This document shows positions 23,169-34,424 of a stretch of 64,000 bases of DNA, in pieces. The position numbers were made by a program, and so were the translations under genes. This DNA comes from Plasmopara viticola. Lineage: Eukaryota; Oomycota; Peronosporomycetes; Peronosporales; Peronosporaceae. Numbering within the stretch: position 1 is the stretch's first letter; each line of letters begins with the position of its first letter. A model generated the notes under the pieces. That model was not told the origin of the DNA and ran no database searches. It saw only the letters and a program-made list of their open reading frames with translations. Where the stretch lies: positions 1,240,001 through 1,304,000 of the forward strand of contig MBPM02000010.1 of NCBI GenBank assembly GCA_001695595.3, written 5' to 3'.

Positions 23169-25529
23169 TTAAAAGCGCACCATGCGCTCAAGCATGCGCT
23201 TCTTGTCTTCCAGCTCACGGAGTGTCGCCTCTTCATGATCCTCGAGCCAATCGCGGGCGTCCCGAATCGCGCTCTCCGTGTTCGTATCGCCCTTTTCGCG
23301 CGCCATTTCAATCGCACGGTAGATAAATTGTTCCAAGTCGTTCCGGGCTTCAATGCGACGGAGCATCTCGGCATCGTCCTTCTTAAACTTGTCCGCTTCG
23401 GCAACCATTCGGTCAATGTCTTCCTGGCTCAACCGTCCCCGATTGTTCGAGATCGTCGTCTCTGCCTTGGCCCCCGTCTTCTTGTCCCGCGCCGAGACGT
23501 TTAAAATGCCATTGGCATCAATTTCAAACGTCACTTCGACCTGCGGTTCGCCCCGCTTGGCCCGTTCGAGACCCGAAATGTTGAATTCACCCAATTTATT
23601 GTTCGATTCGACGCACGCGCGTTCGCCTTCGTAAATACACACGTCGACGGACGTCTGGTAGTCTTCTTCCGTCGTGTACACGCGCGTTTTGCGCACAGGG
23701 ATCGCAGTGTTGCGTTTAATGAGTACCGACATGACCTTACCGACCGTTTCAATCCCGAGCGACAAGGGAGTGACATCCACGAGCAGTAACGAGTTGGTCG
23801 CGTCGTTCCGAATGCCATCGAGAATGGCGCCTTGGACCGCGGCACCGTACGCAACAGCTTCATCGGGATTGATCGACTTGGACAATTCCTTGCCCCCAAA
23901 CAGCGACGAGAGCATTGTCTGGACCTTTGGAATCCGCGTGGACCCACCAACCAACACCAGCTCGGTCACGTCTTCGGGCTTCATTTTCGCATCTTCCAAC
24001 ACTTTCAAGACGGTCTCTTCGCACCGTTTGAACAATTCTTCATTCAACGATTCGAACTTGGCACGAGTGACAGTGGACGAAAAGTCGACCCCTTCAAAGA
24101 GTGAATCGACTTCCACTGACGCAGACGTTGTGGTCGACAGCATGCGTTTCGCAGACTCACACGCCGTGCGGAGACGACGCATGGCACGGGCCGAGCTGGA
24201 CGGGTCCAAGTTGCGGTTCTTGCGCTTGAACTCCGACAGCAAGTACTCGACCATATTGTTGTCAAAGTCTTCCCCGCCCAAGTGCGTGTCTCCCCCCGTC
24301 GATTTGACTTCAAAGATTCCATTTTCAATCGATAAGATCGACACGTCAAAGGTCCCACCGCCCAAGTCAAAGATCAAGACATTGCACGCTTTGCCGTCCG
24401 TGCCTGCGTTCGTGTCGAGGCCATAGGCAAGGGCCGCCGCGGTCGGTTCATTGATAATCCGCTTCACATCCAGTCCAGCAATCGACCCAGCGTCCTTGGT
24501 CGACTGACGCTGTTGATCATTAAAGTAGGCAGGGACCGTCACGACGGCTTGGGAGATGCTTTGCCCCAAGAATGCTTCGGCCGTCTCTTTCATACGCAGC
24601 AACACCATGGACGAGATCTCTTCGGGCGTAAACCTCTTCTTCTCCCCCTTGAACGTCACTTCAATCAATACTTTGTCGTCGTCGCCTTCTGTGATCGTAA
24701 ACGGAAAGTGCGCCGCGTCTTTCTTGACCACGTCATCGCTAAAACTACGCCCAATGATCCGCTTTGCGTCAAAGACCGTGTTCGTGGCGTTGCTGGCCGC
24801 TTGGATCTTGGCGGCTTCTCCAATCAGACGTTCGCTCTCGTTAAACGCAACCCACGACGGCGTCGTCCGGTTGCCTTCGCTATTGGCAATGATCTCCACC
24901 TGACCGTCTTTCCACACGCCCACACACGAGTACGTGGTCCCCAAATCAATCCCAATGACTTCCGAGAAGCCCTTTTCGGCCCGCTTGGCCCGCTCTTCCC
25001 GCTCTTTCCGCGCTTTATTAATCTTCTCTTCAATCTCCATGCGCTTCATCTTGCGCGTGGCTTCGTCCATTTCCACGCCACTAATCTCTTCGTCTTGGAC
25101 CTGTTGAGCCGCTTGCGCTTGCGTCAAGCCTGCTTGGAGCGCTTTGTTGCCCTTTTCAACCGTCAACCCTTGCGTATAGGCCGAAATGGCCTTGGCATAG
25201 TTTTTAATGTAAAAGTGAGCCGCGCCTAAACGAGCGTACCCTTTGGCAAAGTTGGGATCCAATTCGATGCAGGCCTTGGCGTCCTGCAAAGCGGGCGTGG
25301 CTTGCCCTGCTGATAGGTACGCAGCCGAACGGTTTGAAAAGTAGATGACGTTCGTTGGCTCGTACGCAATGGCCGTCGTGAACTCTTTGATTGCGGTGGC
25401 ATGGTCCCCCGACGCAAACGCAGTGTTTCCACGTTCTTTTGCTTCGGCGCCAAGCTTTGCACGCTCTTCGACAGACACGTTGGCGTAGACGTCCTTGGTG
25501 GTCTTACGGGAACGACGCTTTGGGGCCAT
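23169..25529 (-). CDS. TPR-HSP70 fusion chaperone, 786 aa
   Basis: A cytosolic HSP70 ATPase chaperone fused behind three Hop-like TPR repeats. Start chosen at 25,529 (MAPKRR...). The frame is open 40 codons further, but those look like untranslated sequence and include a cap-site-like element. TPRs span residues 27-130. Carboxylate-clamp residues K31, N35, N66, K96 and R100 keep exactly the spacing of a Hop TPR1 clamp. A charged helix (160-190) links to the HSP70 nucleotide domain, starting [13 protein letters not shown] at 192, followed by [29 protein letters not shown] and [12 protein letters not shown], then the substrate-binding domain. The C-terminus stops in the helical lid (...[10 protein letters not shown]) about 40 residues short of ordinary cytosolic HSP70 and has no GGMP stretch or EEVD tail. 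The fusion therefore carries an EEVD receptor instead of an EEVD. No intron. Divergent from NAA30 across 487 bp. Confidence 0.95.
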   Translation of the reverse strand: MAPKRRSRKTTKDVYANVSVEERAKLGAEAKERGNTAFASGDHATAIKEFTTAIAYEPTNVIYFSNRSAAYLSAGQATPALQDAKACIELDPNFAKGYARLGAAHFYIKNYAKAISAYTQGLTVEKGNKALQAGLTQAQAAQQVQDEEISGVEMDEATRKMKRMEIEEKINKARKEREERAKRAEKGFSEVIGIDLGTTYSCVGVWKDGQVEIIANSEGNRTTPSWVAFNESERLIGEAAKIQAASNATNTVFDAKRIIGRSFSDDVVKKDAAHFPFTITEGDDDKVLIEVTFKGEKKRFTPEEISSMVLLRMKETAEAFLGQSISQAVVTVPAYFNDQQRQSTKDAGSIAGLDVKRIINEPTAAALAYGLDTNAGTDGKACNVLIFDLGGGTFDVSILSIENGIFEVKSTGGDTHLGGEDFDNNMVEYLLSEFKRKNRNLDPSSSARAMRRLRTACESAKRMLSTTTSASVEVDSLFEGVDFSSTVTRAKFESLNEELFKRCEETVLKVLEDAKMKPEDVTELVLVGGSTRIPKVQTMLSSLFGGKELSKSINPDEAVAYGAAVQGAILDGIRNDATNSLLLVDVTPLSLGIETVGKVMSVLIKRNTAIPVRKTRVYTTEEDYQTSVDVCIYEGERACVESNNKLGEFNISGLERAKRGEPQVEVTFEIDANGILNVSARDKKTGAKAETTISNNRGRLSQEDIDRMVAEADKFKKDDAEMLRRIEARNDLEQFIYRAIEMAREKGDTNTESAIRDARDWLEDHEEATLRELEDKKRMLERMVRF

Positions 25530-26016
25530 GGGAAAGACAGGGACAATGAGGAGGGAGCGTGACTTGGCCGCAAGTTTCCGAGTTGAATAATGACAAGGAG
25601 GGGAGCGCTTTGAGCCAACCGCGTGGGGTTCGTATTGCGCAACTCCCACGATGGCGAGTAGGAGCTGATTGCCAATTGAGGGGGGCTACGCTATAACGGA
25701 GCCTGCTGGCCAGTAGTTTTGCTTCAAAGGACTGAGATGGGAAGTTTTGCACTGGAATAATGAAATGGCAGAGGCTTAGGCAACTCAATAGTATTCATGC
25801 TTTTGGGTCGTACAAGTCGACCGTGGCTGTACGGACGCAAAGCGCAGGCTCGATTGATGCTGAGATGAAGGATAGTGAACGACAAGGTGCACTTTGCAGC
25901 TCGAGTGATCCGATATTGGCGCGACAGAAGAAGCAAGAAAGATATCGCTTTTTAAGACATGTACCCCACCTATACCCCAGGTACATATACCCCTCCGACA
26001 ACTGTCAGGATAAAGG
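25530..26016. promoter_or_regulatory. Shared divergent intergenic region, TPR-HSP70 / NAA30
   Basis: 487 bp separate the two opposed start codons. On the minus strand a cap-site-like GTCATTATTCAACT lies at 25,581-25,594, 52-65 bp before the chaperone ATG. No equally good element precedes NAA30. I see no canonical heat-shock element array (nGAAn inverted triplets), so heat control of the chaperone is not shown. Confidence 0.45.
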
Positions 26017-26562
26017 ATGGCAAAGTCAAAGCCATCTCTACCTGCTGATGCCGATGCTGTGGTCTTTTCACCGTACCAAGGTGAGAAGCAGCTTGCTGAG
26101 CTTGTAAAGCTCATCGACAAAGACCTTTCAGAACCGTATTCGATCTTCACGTATCGCTACTTCCTTTACAACTGGCCACAGCTGAGCATCCTCGCACGGG
26201 TGCAGCACAAACTTGTGGGCGTTATAATCTGTCGCCAGGAACCGCTGGGCGCGTCTCCTGAGGAGACGGGAGATGACGGCCTTAACACTCAAGAAGATCC
26301 CAAGCGCCGCTGGAGAGGGTATATTGCTATGCTGGCCGTGGAGAAGCAATATCGTCACCGCGGCATCGGCTCGCAACTAGCCCAGAAGGCCATTGAGCGC
26401 ATGCGCGACGACGGCTGCGAGGAGGTGATGCTGGAGACGGAGATTGCGAACAAAGGTGCCATTCGCTTGTATGAAAATTTGGGATTCGTGCGTGATGAGC
26501 GCCTGGTCAAGTACTATTTAAACGGAGGCGATGCCTACCGTCTCAAGCTTTGGTTACATTAG
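26017..26562 (+). CDS. NAA30: NatC N-terminal acetyltransferase catalytic subunit NAA30 (MAK3), 181 aa
   Basis: GNAT-fold enzyme that transfers acetyl from acetyl-CoA to the N-terminal Met of proteins starting Met-Leu/Ile/Phe/Trp, co-translationally on the ribosome as the catalytic part of NatC. Seen in the sequence: a peptide-binding segment (SEPYSIFTYRYFLYNWP, 38-54); beta strands IAMLAVEKQYRHRGIG, with the acetyl-CoA loop R113-x-x-G116-x-G118; LETEIANKGAIRLYENLGF (139-157); and the family-typical C-terminus YYLNGGDAYRLKLWLH. The length is complete for a minimal NAA30 without the long N-terminal extension of animals. No intron. Residues about 78-96 form a charged insert that is probably a loop. 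The start at 26,017 is the first in-frame ATG. Confidence 0.94.
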   Translation: MAKSKPSLPADADAVVFSPYQGEKQLAELVKLIDKDLSEPYSIFTYRYFLYNWPQLSILARVQHKLVGVIICRQEPLGASPEETGDDGLNTQEDPKRRWRGYIAMLAVEKQYRHRGIGSQLAQKAIERMRDDGCEEVMLETEIANKGAIRLYENLGFVRDERLVKYYLNGGDAYRLKLWLH

Positions 26563-27739
26563 GTGGTACGAATATGCCGCAAAGTAGGTCAGAGATTTGC
26601 AGTCGAATTTTTACTTTTGAAAAGGTCATTTCTTGTACCGCATGATGGCACTTAGTACTATGTCTATGTGGCGCCATCTGGCACCGGCGTAAGATATAGA
26701 GTATACATCAATGCAGTGGCTAAGCCAATAAGTAGAACCCAGCGCAAGAAAGGCATTCCCGAGCATTTTAGGTTTGGAGCCAATTTTGAGGTGGAAAATC
26801 GGTCCACATTGGCAGTCGTGTGCGTCGACAATTTCAGCTGAAGTTAGTGTCACTTTTCGTGGTAAAGTGGCCATTGCAAAACTTGTGAGGCCCGATTATC
26901 AGACTGTCCATTAACAGAGATGGCAGTTTTATATTCTAAGCTTTACACTCAAAAGAGATGGCGTAGATCTTGGCTTTTTTACTGTGGTATTAGGAGGATG
27001 TAATTTTTAGGTAAGCTATATTTGACCCATAGCCTACTACAAGACAGGAAATTGTGAGATTAAGCTCATTTATTCGAACTGTAACGCTTTCTTAACCTAA
27101 GTGTGCGATAAAATGACGACTGGTACTGGTAGTTTGTCTTGTCATGACCACTTAAGCAATAAACAAAGGCCAACAGTGCACAAAAAATAAATCTGGAGCT
27201 CGCGCTAAATTTCAAACAAGTAGAATTAAAGCCTTTGCACCGATTAACAACGGTGTTCAGAAAGGCTATTCCAGAGATGCTGCTGAGACTCGATATCGCC
27301 GAAGCAACAGCCCAAGAATCAAACAAGCTCGAGCTCGCAAACAAATCGAGGAGTGATAGCTTTTCAGCGTCGATAACGATGTAGAATGTAAAAAAAATTC
27401 GCGTCAATTCCGACTAAATGCACTCTCACTGCCTTACGACTTATTGAAGGTCCGTCGGTGAAGGTAAGCCTTTTGCGTCTTGAAGGTTAGAAAATAATCT
27501 TTCGTCAATGCTGTCGTCGATTAATAAGCTTTATTAACGCTGGGTAAAGCTCAGTGTGACCTTCGGCTTTCTTTGAAGGTACCACTAGGTGAGTTGCACT
27601 CGCACGCTAAGTTTCTCTAGCTTACTTAAGTCAAGCTGTAGATGCGCAGCTATGTTTATAGGACGTGTCATTTGGCAAGGTAAATTGTCATGAACTTGCC
27701 AAACACGGCTTAATGTTTACTTCTACTTCTTTGGTTCAC
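26563..27739. other. Gene-free stretch
   Basis: Frames up to 113 codons on the minus strand, with no domains or secretion signals. No repeats seen. Confidence 0.5.
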
Positions 27740-27972
27740 TCGAACGCGCTTTTGCCTTTAAGCTTTGCAAATACGATTTCGCATGCCAAGGCTTTGACAT
27801 TAGACGCACATGCGTCCACGCCAGAGCAGATGGAAATCGACACAATCGCACCCAATCATGGCCGCCTGATGTGTTGCTTCCGGTGTAGGAAGCCCAATTG
27901 CGTGCCGCGCGCAAGCGCTCTCGTTGACTCAGGTGCGGTCGCATGTGGTTTCCAAACATCTAATATTCGCTA
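27740..27972 (+). pseudogene. Possible gypsy-type gag/protease remnant
   Basis: The frame 27,665-27,973 contains PEQMEIDTI, then a Cys-rich CCFRCRKPNC (a corrupted CCHC zinc knuckle), then LVDSGAVACGF. This resembles the D-S-G-A active-site strand of a retropepsin. The spacing is too short for an intact gag-protease, so deletions must have occurred. This is a weak call based on three short motifs in the right order. Confidence 0.35.
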
Positions 27973-29578
27973 ATGCAAGCAGCGGGATGGATCAGTCAGA
28001 AAAAGCCAAATTTCTTTGACAAAAGCTAAGGTTTATTTCTTTTGGAAAAAGCTGAACATTAAAGCCTAACGTGCCACTACTGCAAGCGGAAGTCAAGTCA
28101 AATCATATTTTAGCATATCACCAATGCCCAGCGACCACTCTGTAGAATTCTGGGTTCAGGAGCGACACCGTTGGTATTCATCTGGTGTTTTGGTCTTGGG
28201 GGCTTTGAAAAAGTCATCGTTTGGCTTGCTGACGGTAGGCCACACCGCGATCAGCGACAAGAGTGGCAGCAGTTACTTCTCACTTAATGAGCTAAAATTT
28301 CAAATAGCATTCTATGCATTCCATGGCTCGCTCATCATCAATTGGCAGACGAATTCAGTTGAGCGTCGGTTTGGTTATAGTATGCGTGAAGTATTCACTC
28401 ATATGCAAATTGTGCTAGCAAAGATCTCAAATCACAGTAGATGACAAGGCTTTCAAAATGCGCAATGTTCACCGATAAAGCGGTGGCATTCTTTGCACGC
28501 CTTGCGTGTTGTTGTCGAACGACGCGAAGGTCTGCAAAATCCTTCATCGATGCAAGAGCAAACACCACGCGGTCAAACCAATGGCATTCACACATTACGT
28601 TCGAGCAGTAACTTCTGCATTACACAAAGCTGACCTAGGATAGGCTCCTGGCATGCGATACAATCGAGCTGAAGGTCCTAATACAAGTTTTTGGTGGAGC
28701 AGGGGATTCCCCATGACAAAGCAGGGTTTTTACACAGCAAGACGATCGAGCCAAAAATTTCCACTAGACTCATGCCTTTCGATCACATCTCTCGCTTAAA
28801 GATGGAATGGTAGAGCAGTGGTACACAGCAATCAAGCACGGGCTCTCATTTGACGTCCGCGTGAGACCTTTGCACGCTATCGACAGGTTTGTCTTAACCT
28901 CCATTGTACAGGGAATGATATCTTAACATGTTGTAAAAAATGAGAAGCAGAGCAAGTGCCATCACACAAAGAGACGCATTTTGCCCGTAAAGACATTACA
29001 TTCACGATGACCTACGTGATCGATCACGTAGAAGTACGTCCGAACCGCTTCCGCTCACTTGAGTAGAGTCGTGAGGTAGGTGAAAATGGATTTTCGCGCT
29101 CGATTTCGATAAGAGGCGCTTCGAGCTATACGAGTTCCCAAGCGTTTTGCGAGAGCAAGGATACGTACAGCATAAGCCATTTCTACTGTATAAGCTGAAT
29201 AAGAGGTAGCGCTACAGCAAGTAGATCTTTATTATGGGACCATATTGCTCGTGCATCTTTCAGATACTTGATTAAAACATTTTTTTCATGGACAAACTGC
29301 AGATTCGAATAGTGAAGTGTAGTTGATCATCGAGAACATAGAAGAAGCTGATAACGAATGCTCACTGCCGACTTCATAGAGCCGGTTGATGGCTGACGTA
29401 AGTAGCTTTGACCAAACAAAAGAATCTGCGTGCTAAATGTCGAGCTATGCAGTGTCACGATCAGGATCAGTTAACAGGTGGTATAGCCGTATTTAAATAG
29501 ACTTGAAAAAAGTGAAATATAGCATTGCGCTTGCGAACTTATTAGTAGGTGTAAGACAAGCGCTAGTATGGACACACC
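27973..29578. other. Gene-free stretch with a 20-bp perfect palindrome
   Basis: No supported gene. 29,012-29,031 is a perfect 20-bp palindrome centred on GATCGATC; its role is unknown. Confidence 0.45.
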
Positions 29579-29630
29579 GACGGGATTTTCCGCATGCAAA
29601 GCGGACGCGCTACCACTGCGCTATGCGCCC
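29579..29630 (-). pseudogene. 3'-truncated tRNA-Ala(UGC) copy or tRNA-derived SINE head
   Basis: The minus strand reads a 5' acceptor strand GGGCGCA, a perfect D-arm (GCGC...GCGC with AGTGGTA loop, a good A-box) and a perfect 5-bp anticodon stem around TTTGCAT, giving anticodon TGC for alanine. After the anticodon arm the sequence departs (AAAATCCCGTCGGTG...): there is no T-arm with GGTTCGA B-box and no 3' acceptor strand. So it is not a functional tRNA. It is either a broken gene copy or the head of a tRNA-derived SINE. Confidence 0.6.
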
Positions 29631-31609
29631 AGTTTATGAAAAATCCTGACCGTCTCAGACAAGCACACTGATTCTTTCATTATCAATTTCAAAATGATAT
29701 TTGCGTACGTCGAGATTGAGCTTGCGCTTTGGTGGGAGCGAATAAAGAAACCTGGGGCACGGTATCCCATCAACAGCACCACAAGGAGTTATTTTTAAGG
29801 AAAGTACCAAAAAAAATTGGTACTCGCTGGTGTCGGCAATGGCGCTATTGGTGCTATTTATGGTTTTACCGTGTACGAGTTTAGCCCCACAAGGAACGAC
29901 GGTCACACGGACATTAAATAGTAGAGCCGCTTGACTCTGCAAGCCACCAGCATCCTAATCCCAGACTGTGCCAATCGTACACTCATTAGCCCAGTACACC
30001 ACACTATAAAGTACGCGCAAAAGTTTGCAGTGCAACATGTCTACACAGAAGCTGTGATGGAATTTCTACTGCCATGTTGGTTGGTCACCTATTGGGTACG
30101 CGACCTTTTACAACTCGTAGTCAATAAACAAAAGGTGGCTGCGAATTGCGAAGGCATTGTGAGCTACGGAAGATGCCCATATATTCAACATACCTCATTC
30201 GCTGGCTAAATCGAGCATTTTGCCTCAAGAAATTGCATCTGTATAATTCTACGCTATATCCGGATGTTTTACTGGCGTATACTGAAAGCGACCTTCCCCG
30301 CAAGCCTGTCGAGTGAGTTAATTATCCGCTTCACTCGACACTTAGACAAAGCGCTGCCCAGCCTTTGCACAAGCTCGTATTACACTGTAGCCTCGTGTGT
30401 ATCGGATCTGATCCGCGGTGCGCATGCGCGAGATGGCATATTTGTCGCTTTGATTAAGTCGATTAGCTTAAATACTCAAGCAAGAACCTGTCGTTGCAGT
30501 TGGGTGCGGAACTACACTGGCTCTTGATAAAAGTCGGACTGTTGCTTCGTAGCAATATTAAATGGGAGCCACCACGTGCGGTAGCTGTTCATGATAACGT
30601 TTTGTATAATGTACCCGGAAGAGATTGACAAATAATAAGAGCATACAAGTCACGACAGAAAAAGCTCGCCAGAAAAAAGTACCCGGTGCACGACAAAACG
30701 TTTTTGTCATGTGCTACGCTCCGATTATATCCGAAGGCTACTTTCCGACGTTTGACATAAACACCGATCGATCATTGTTGCACACGATTGAAAAAGTCCT
30801 TGTCTTTCGTAAGTTTTGTTTGGTGGCTGATTCTTAGCGAGCGACTAGTGCTCTCACTGCGCATGCCCTGTGCTCCACACCCGCTCTTCGATTGAGCGCT
30901 AAACGTAGCTTGACTAAAAAGTACACAAGACTATGCTTTCTGTTTACACTTTGGAACACTTTCAGCGAAGCCGATGCTGATTTCTTTGATACGAGATCGT
31001 TTGGCCGAAGACCTGTCATCGACTGTTGTTATACGACCTACGGTTCGTAACATAATGCTTTAGTAAGCACTGCTCCAGCAGTGGTCACCAAGAAACTCGA
31101 GATGAATTTTGCTGGTCTTTGGTATTAAAAGCGGGCAATGCAGTCTTGCCGAAGGCGCTATTTACCACGGTTGAAGTGTCTACAGAACAAAGCAGTCTTA
31201 CCGAAAGGTGTCCTCAAGCTCTCATGAGGTTTTAGAAAGATGTTATATCTCCACCTCACAGCGCACTGAAATCTATTCTGGCGACGGCGTTGTACGAGAA
31301 TTTGAACACCATTATAGTGGCGCCCACACTTTTTATCAAGGAGAGGAGGAAGAGGGTGGTGTATTCGTGTCGAAGGTATTACGCAGTGTTTGCGCGGGCA
31401 CGATAAGGCGTTGAAGATGCATGCTTCCACTTTACTCAAATGACTCTCATGCTTTTCGTCGCTTTACATGAATGAGATAGCTACACTTCGCCTTCCGCTA
31501 ATACAAATAGTTTTGACTTTTTGCTTAATGACGGAGAAACTTGTCGATATTGGCCCTACCACAAAGTGTAAGCACGATCACCACTTTGTCTGATTGTTCC
31601 AAGACAGAC
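29631..31609. other. Gene-free stretch left of the palindrome
   Basis: A 95-codon minus-strand frame (29,655-29,942) begins right beside the tRNA-like sequence, but it has no ATG where it would need one and no domain. Nothing else is supportable. Confidence 0.45.
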
Positions 31610-32560
31610 TTTTTCTGTACGGATCGCAATCATTGTCACCTTGACAGTCGCCCCCAGTCCCAGCACCAACAGTATTTCTCACGGCGTTTAGTACCATAAA
31701 AGCTACTTTCGATGCCGAGGAAATGCAAACGACAGGCTGTGGTTTTTCTAAAGAATGTCGTCATCCATGGAAGTGCGCACGCAACAGGGTACATTTACGG
31801 AAGCGTACAGTGCTTTGTTCGTAACGCGGTACAAGCGTGTGGTGTATTATTGCCGAGTGGCTCTACCATACCAGCACCAATGTTTTAAAATACTGCGTTT
31901 GCAGATAAATGGCTTACTAATTTTGATGTCGGCGGGGCGTAGTATCAAGAAAGCTCACTTTTATTCAGCGAATTTACTGTGGATATGACTGCTCGTTTAT
32001 ATACTTAGAACCTCTTAATACAAGAATAAAGCTTAGTGGAAGGCTTCATGGCTCTGAGGGACCCACAATGATCATAATCGATTACTAGAAATAATGCACC
32101 AAGTCTCATCGCGAACATATCCAATGATCTTATCATTTGGTCTTCTAATGCTTTGAATAAACTTATGGCGTGATATTGACCATTTTTTATCATTACGCTG
32201 CAACTAAAGGTTTGTAAATTAGTATACATACGCGCTGTATCAATACATAAATTGAATTGTCACATTGTTTGATTCAAATCATCCGAACAAATTCAAAAGG
32301 AGGGCAACAGAAAAGGAGGTTGTCAATAGAAATGCTGGGAGTGCAACAAAAGAGTGCAAATGTTGAAAATTGATGGAAAAAAATTGCTTTGTTGTCGTGT
32401 ATTTGTCAAGTGTCTATTTCACATTTACTTTTCTACAAACAATGTTCGATATTATGCCGGCACGCAATTTCCGTTATACACCTTTTAAGGTAAACGCAGC
32501 AGTTTTCAAGATCACGTCACATGATGACCACAAATTTTACACGAACTGCTCGGTCGCTGC

Positions 32561-33490
32561 TTATTCGCGGCGGCGAACGCACTTTGCACCACCAGCTGAC
32601 ACATTTGACTCGGAAGTAGGCTCGGTTGGCGGCGTTTCCGTAGGTGTGTCAGCAACCGGCGCTGTAGTAGCCTCTGAAGCCTCTGTGTCACTTGCCGGAG
32701 GTGTGCCACCAGCACTCGGAGTCTCTGAGGAAGCTTTTGATGAAGATGACGGAGAAGTTGACGGAGTCGTTGGTGGGGTTGCCGGGCTTGGCGGCGTCTG
32801 TGAGGAATCATTCGATGAAGATGACGAAGAAGTCGACGAAGTTGTTGTCGACGGAGTTGTGGACGGAGAAGATGGCGATTTTGCGGAAGCGGCGCCACCA
32901 CCGCCGCCTTTGAGAGGTACGCAACCAATGTAGACTTGCCACGGGATACCATGGAGCGCAATCCAATACGATTGCAAGATCTTGGCCCCAGCACAGACAC
33001 TGGCATCGTACGGCAGTGACGCAGGGTCTCCAGGGTAGTGGCGTGCACAGTCAGAGTCCGAGAAGGCGATTTTATCGTCACACCAGACCTCGCAAGGTCC
33101 ATTGTGAATGAATTCAACCCATTCCACTTTCTCAGGCAAATCACGAGGCGTCCCAGTTTCTTGCGCAAAGCCACAAGTTTTGGTCGCCTTGCCAAAGGGT
33201 TCCAGTGTCCCTAGTTCTATGGTCTCATCCGCAAATTCTTTCAACGTTTTGTATTTGCTAGCGTTAAACGATTGCCAGTAAGCTTTCGTGTTGAGCAACT
33301 GGTCTGTACTGTAGGACAAGCCTTCGGGAACGGGTAGATACTTTTCGGCGTCGATTAGTCCGGCGTAGTTATTTGTCGAATAATTGGTCGACCATGTCAT
33401 CTCGGGATTTATCATGTAGGAATGGGCTTCCGTGGTGTCGATGGATACTAAAGCCGTCGCAACAAGAGCAGTGAGGTACTGTAAAAACAT
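32561..33490 (-). CDS. AA17-like secreted lytic polysaccharide monooxygenase, copy 1, 309 aa
   Basis: Probable secreted copper enzyme that cleaves plant cell-wall polysaccharide oxidatively. The oomycete AA17 family acts on pectin. The ATG at 33,490 gives a 22-residue signal peptide whose cleavage (TTEA/HSYM) leaves His23 as the mature N-terminus, as an LPMO histidine brace requires. H129 in EFIHNGPCEVW is the candidate second brace His, and Y187 in WQVYIGCVPL the candidate axial Tyr. Cysteines at 106, 133, 137, 148, 166 and 190 suggest three disulphides. The catalytic domain ends near 195. A glycine run and a Ser/Thr/Pro-rich, probably O-glycosylated tail of about 110 residues follow, ending CVRRRE with no GPI signal. 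A cap-site-like element 31-46 bp upstream supports this start over the longer frame to 33,553. It is divergent from its near-identical copy at 35,088. The family assignment is from motif pattern, not a search. Confidence 0.8.
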   Translation of the reverse strand: MFLQYLTALVATALVSIDTTEAHSYMINPEMTWSTNYSTNNYAGLIDAEKYLPVPEGLSYSTDQLLNTKAYWQSFNASKYKTLKEFADETIELGTLEPFGKATKTCGFAQETGTPRDLPEKVEWVEFIHNGPCEVWCDDKIAFSDSDCARHYPGDPASLPYDASVCAGAKILQSYWIALHGIPWQVYIGCVPLKGGGGGAASAKSPSSPSTTPSTTTSSTSSSSSSNDSSQTPPSPATPPTTPSTSPSSSSKASSETPSAGGTPPASDTEASEATTAPVADTPTETPPTEPTSESNVSAGGAKCVRRRE

Positions 33491-33520
33491 TGCGGGAGCG
33501 AGAAGCGAGGAGTGGACGAG

Positions 33521-33536
33521 AAAAAGTAGAATGAGT
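33521..33536 (-). promoter_or_regulatory. Inr/FPR-like cap site, AA17-like copy 1
   Basis: The minus strand reads ACTCATTCTACTTTTT, matching the oomycete consensus except at the CA of the second half. It ends 31 bp before the ATG at 33,490. The same element is conserved before copy 2. Confidence 0.55.
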
Positions 33537-34100
33537 TGTGCGAAGGAACTCAAGTCGGCAATCGACTGTGCGCTTTCCGGGTACCAGCTGGTAACAAAGA
33601 ATCGTTTAAGGGACCTTCTGAGTTCAATTGGATCACTTGCACTTCTCGATGCTCATAAGGCAGTCGCTATGGCATTCCCATTTTTATGCTGAGTGACCCT
33701 ATAACGTTTGTCGTTGCAAAAGCAGCGGTAATTTATTGTTCATTGTGTGATGTTCAGAGACAACAACACAGTAATATAACTTTGCTGTTACTTGTGTTTA
33801 TTACGATCAAGCTTTGCTTTTATGTTGAATTTGCTTGTGTAAAATCTAGCCAAATGACGATGTACAGACGAGAAACGCGCTTCCAAATTAACAAAAATAT
33901 AGTATAGTGGGGGGGGTATAATATAAAAGACGGTAGCACTTGATATTTGCAAGTATTGTTTGTTTATTCTCTGATCGCTATTTCGCGAGAATCGCCCACT
34001 TGACGGTAGAGGCAATGCGCGGCTCGCTGAGGTACAACTTGACCCTTTACCATGTTTGATGAGCACCATGACTTGACGATTGTTGGTTGCTCATACGTTG

Positions 34101-34424
34101 CAATCTTTTAAAATTTAGATCTTGAAATACTTTTTGTATCACAGCTAATCCATCTCAAAAGACAGCAATGAGCGCATAGGCATTAGCCTCATGTTTAGAA
34201 AAAGGACGAGGCGTAAAATTAGGACCGATGACCTACTGACGCCTTTGTCAGAGATACTTCAATATGTATAGTCGGGACCCGAGGACTTTACGCTCTCTAA
34301 TGACTAGAGAGTGGGTTGCATGGTCGGTCCTCTTCTATACATGACGCCAATGCCTATGCTCTTGTTGCCACGAGCCCAAAGTTGTGATTAAAAATTTGTA
34401 GATGTTTACGATTCAAAATTTGTA
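34101..34424. other. Centre (loop) of the inverted duplication
   Basis: About 320 bp where the two arms no longer align. It lies between the two divergent AA17-like genes. No gene; a small hairpin with CTCTCTA/TAGAGAG arms lies near 34,290-34,312. Confidence 0.5.

Larger units (their letters stand above)
31610..34100. repeat. Left arm of large inverted duplication carrying an AA17-like gene
   Basis: This arm is the reverse complement of 34,425-37,165, with indels. Matching landmarks are the outer block with GGTGACA-T/G-CGATTGCGATCCG (31,630-31,660 against 37,130-37,152), the block ending at the region around 31,980-32,080 against 36,500-36,590, the coding region, and the inner block CTTTACCATGTTTGATGAGCAC (34,045-34,066 against 34,506-34,527). 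Coding parts are almost identical; the flanks are visibly more diverged. Confidence 0.9.

Noticed and set aside
23674..25229. Long antisense frames of 238-250 codons across the HSP70 fusion
   Set aside because: Shadows of the conserved HSP70 coding strand; no domain or start context of their own.
28800..28870. GGTAGAGCAGTGGTAC stretch resembling a tRNA D-arm
   Set aside because: No anticodon arm or T-arm folds around it; chance A-box-like sequence.
29655..29942. 95-codon minus-strand frame next to the tRNA-like sequence
   Set aside because: No ATG at its beginning, no domain, no cap site. It may be chance or a very old fragment.
32370..32933. 187-codon plus-strand frame rich in Val/Gly/Asp/Glu, and its twin at 35,645-36,223 on the minus strand
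   Set aside because: Both are antisense shadows of the Ser/Thr/Pro-rich tails of the AA17-like genes; codon bias of the real strand keeps them open.
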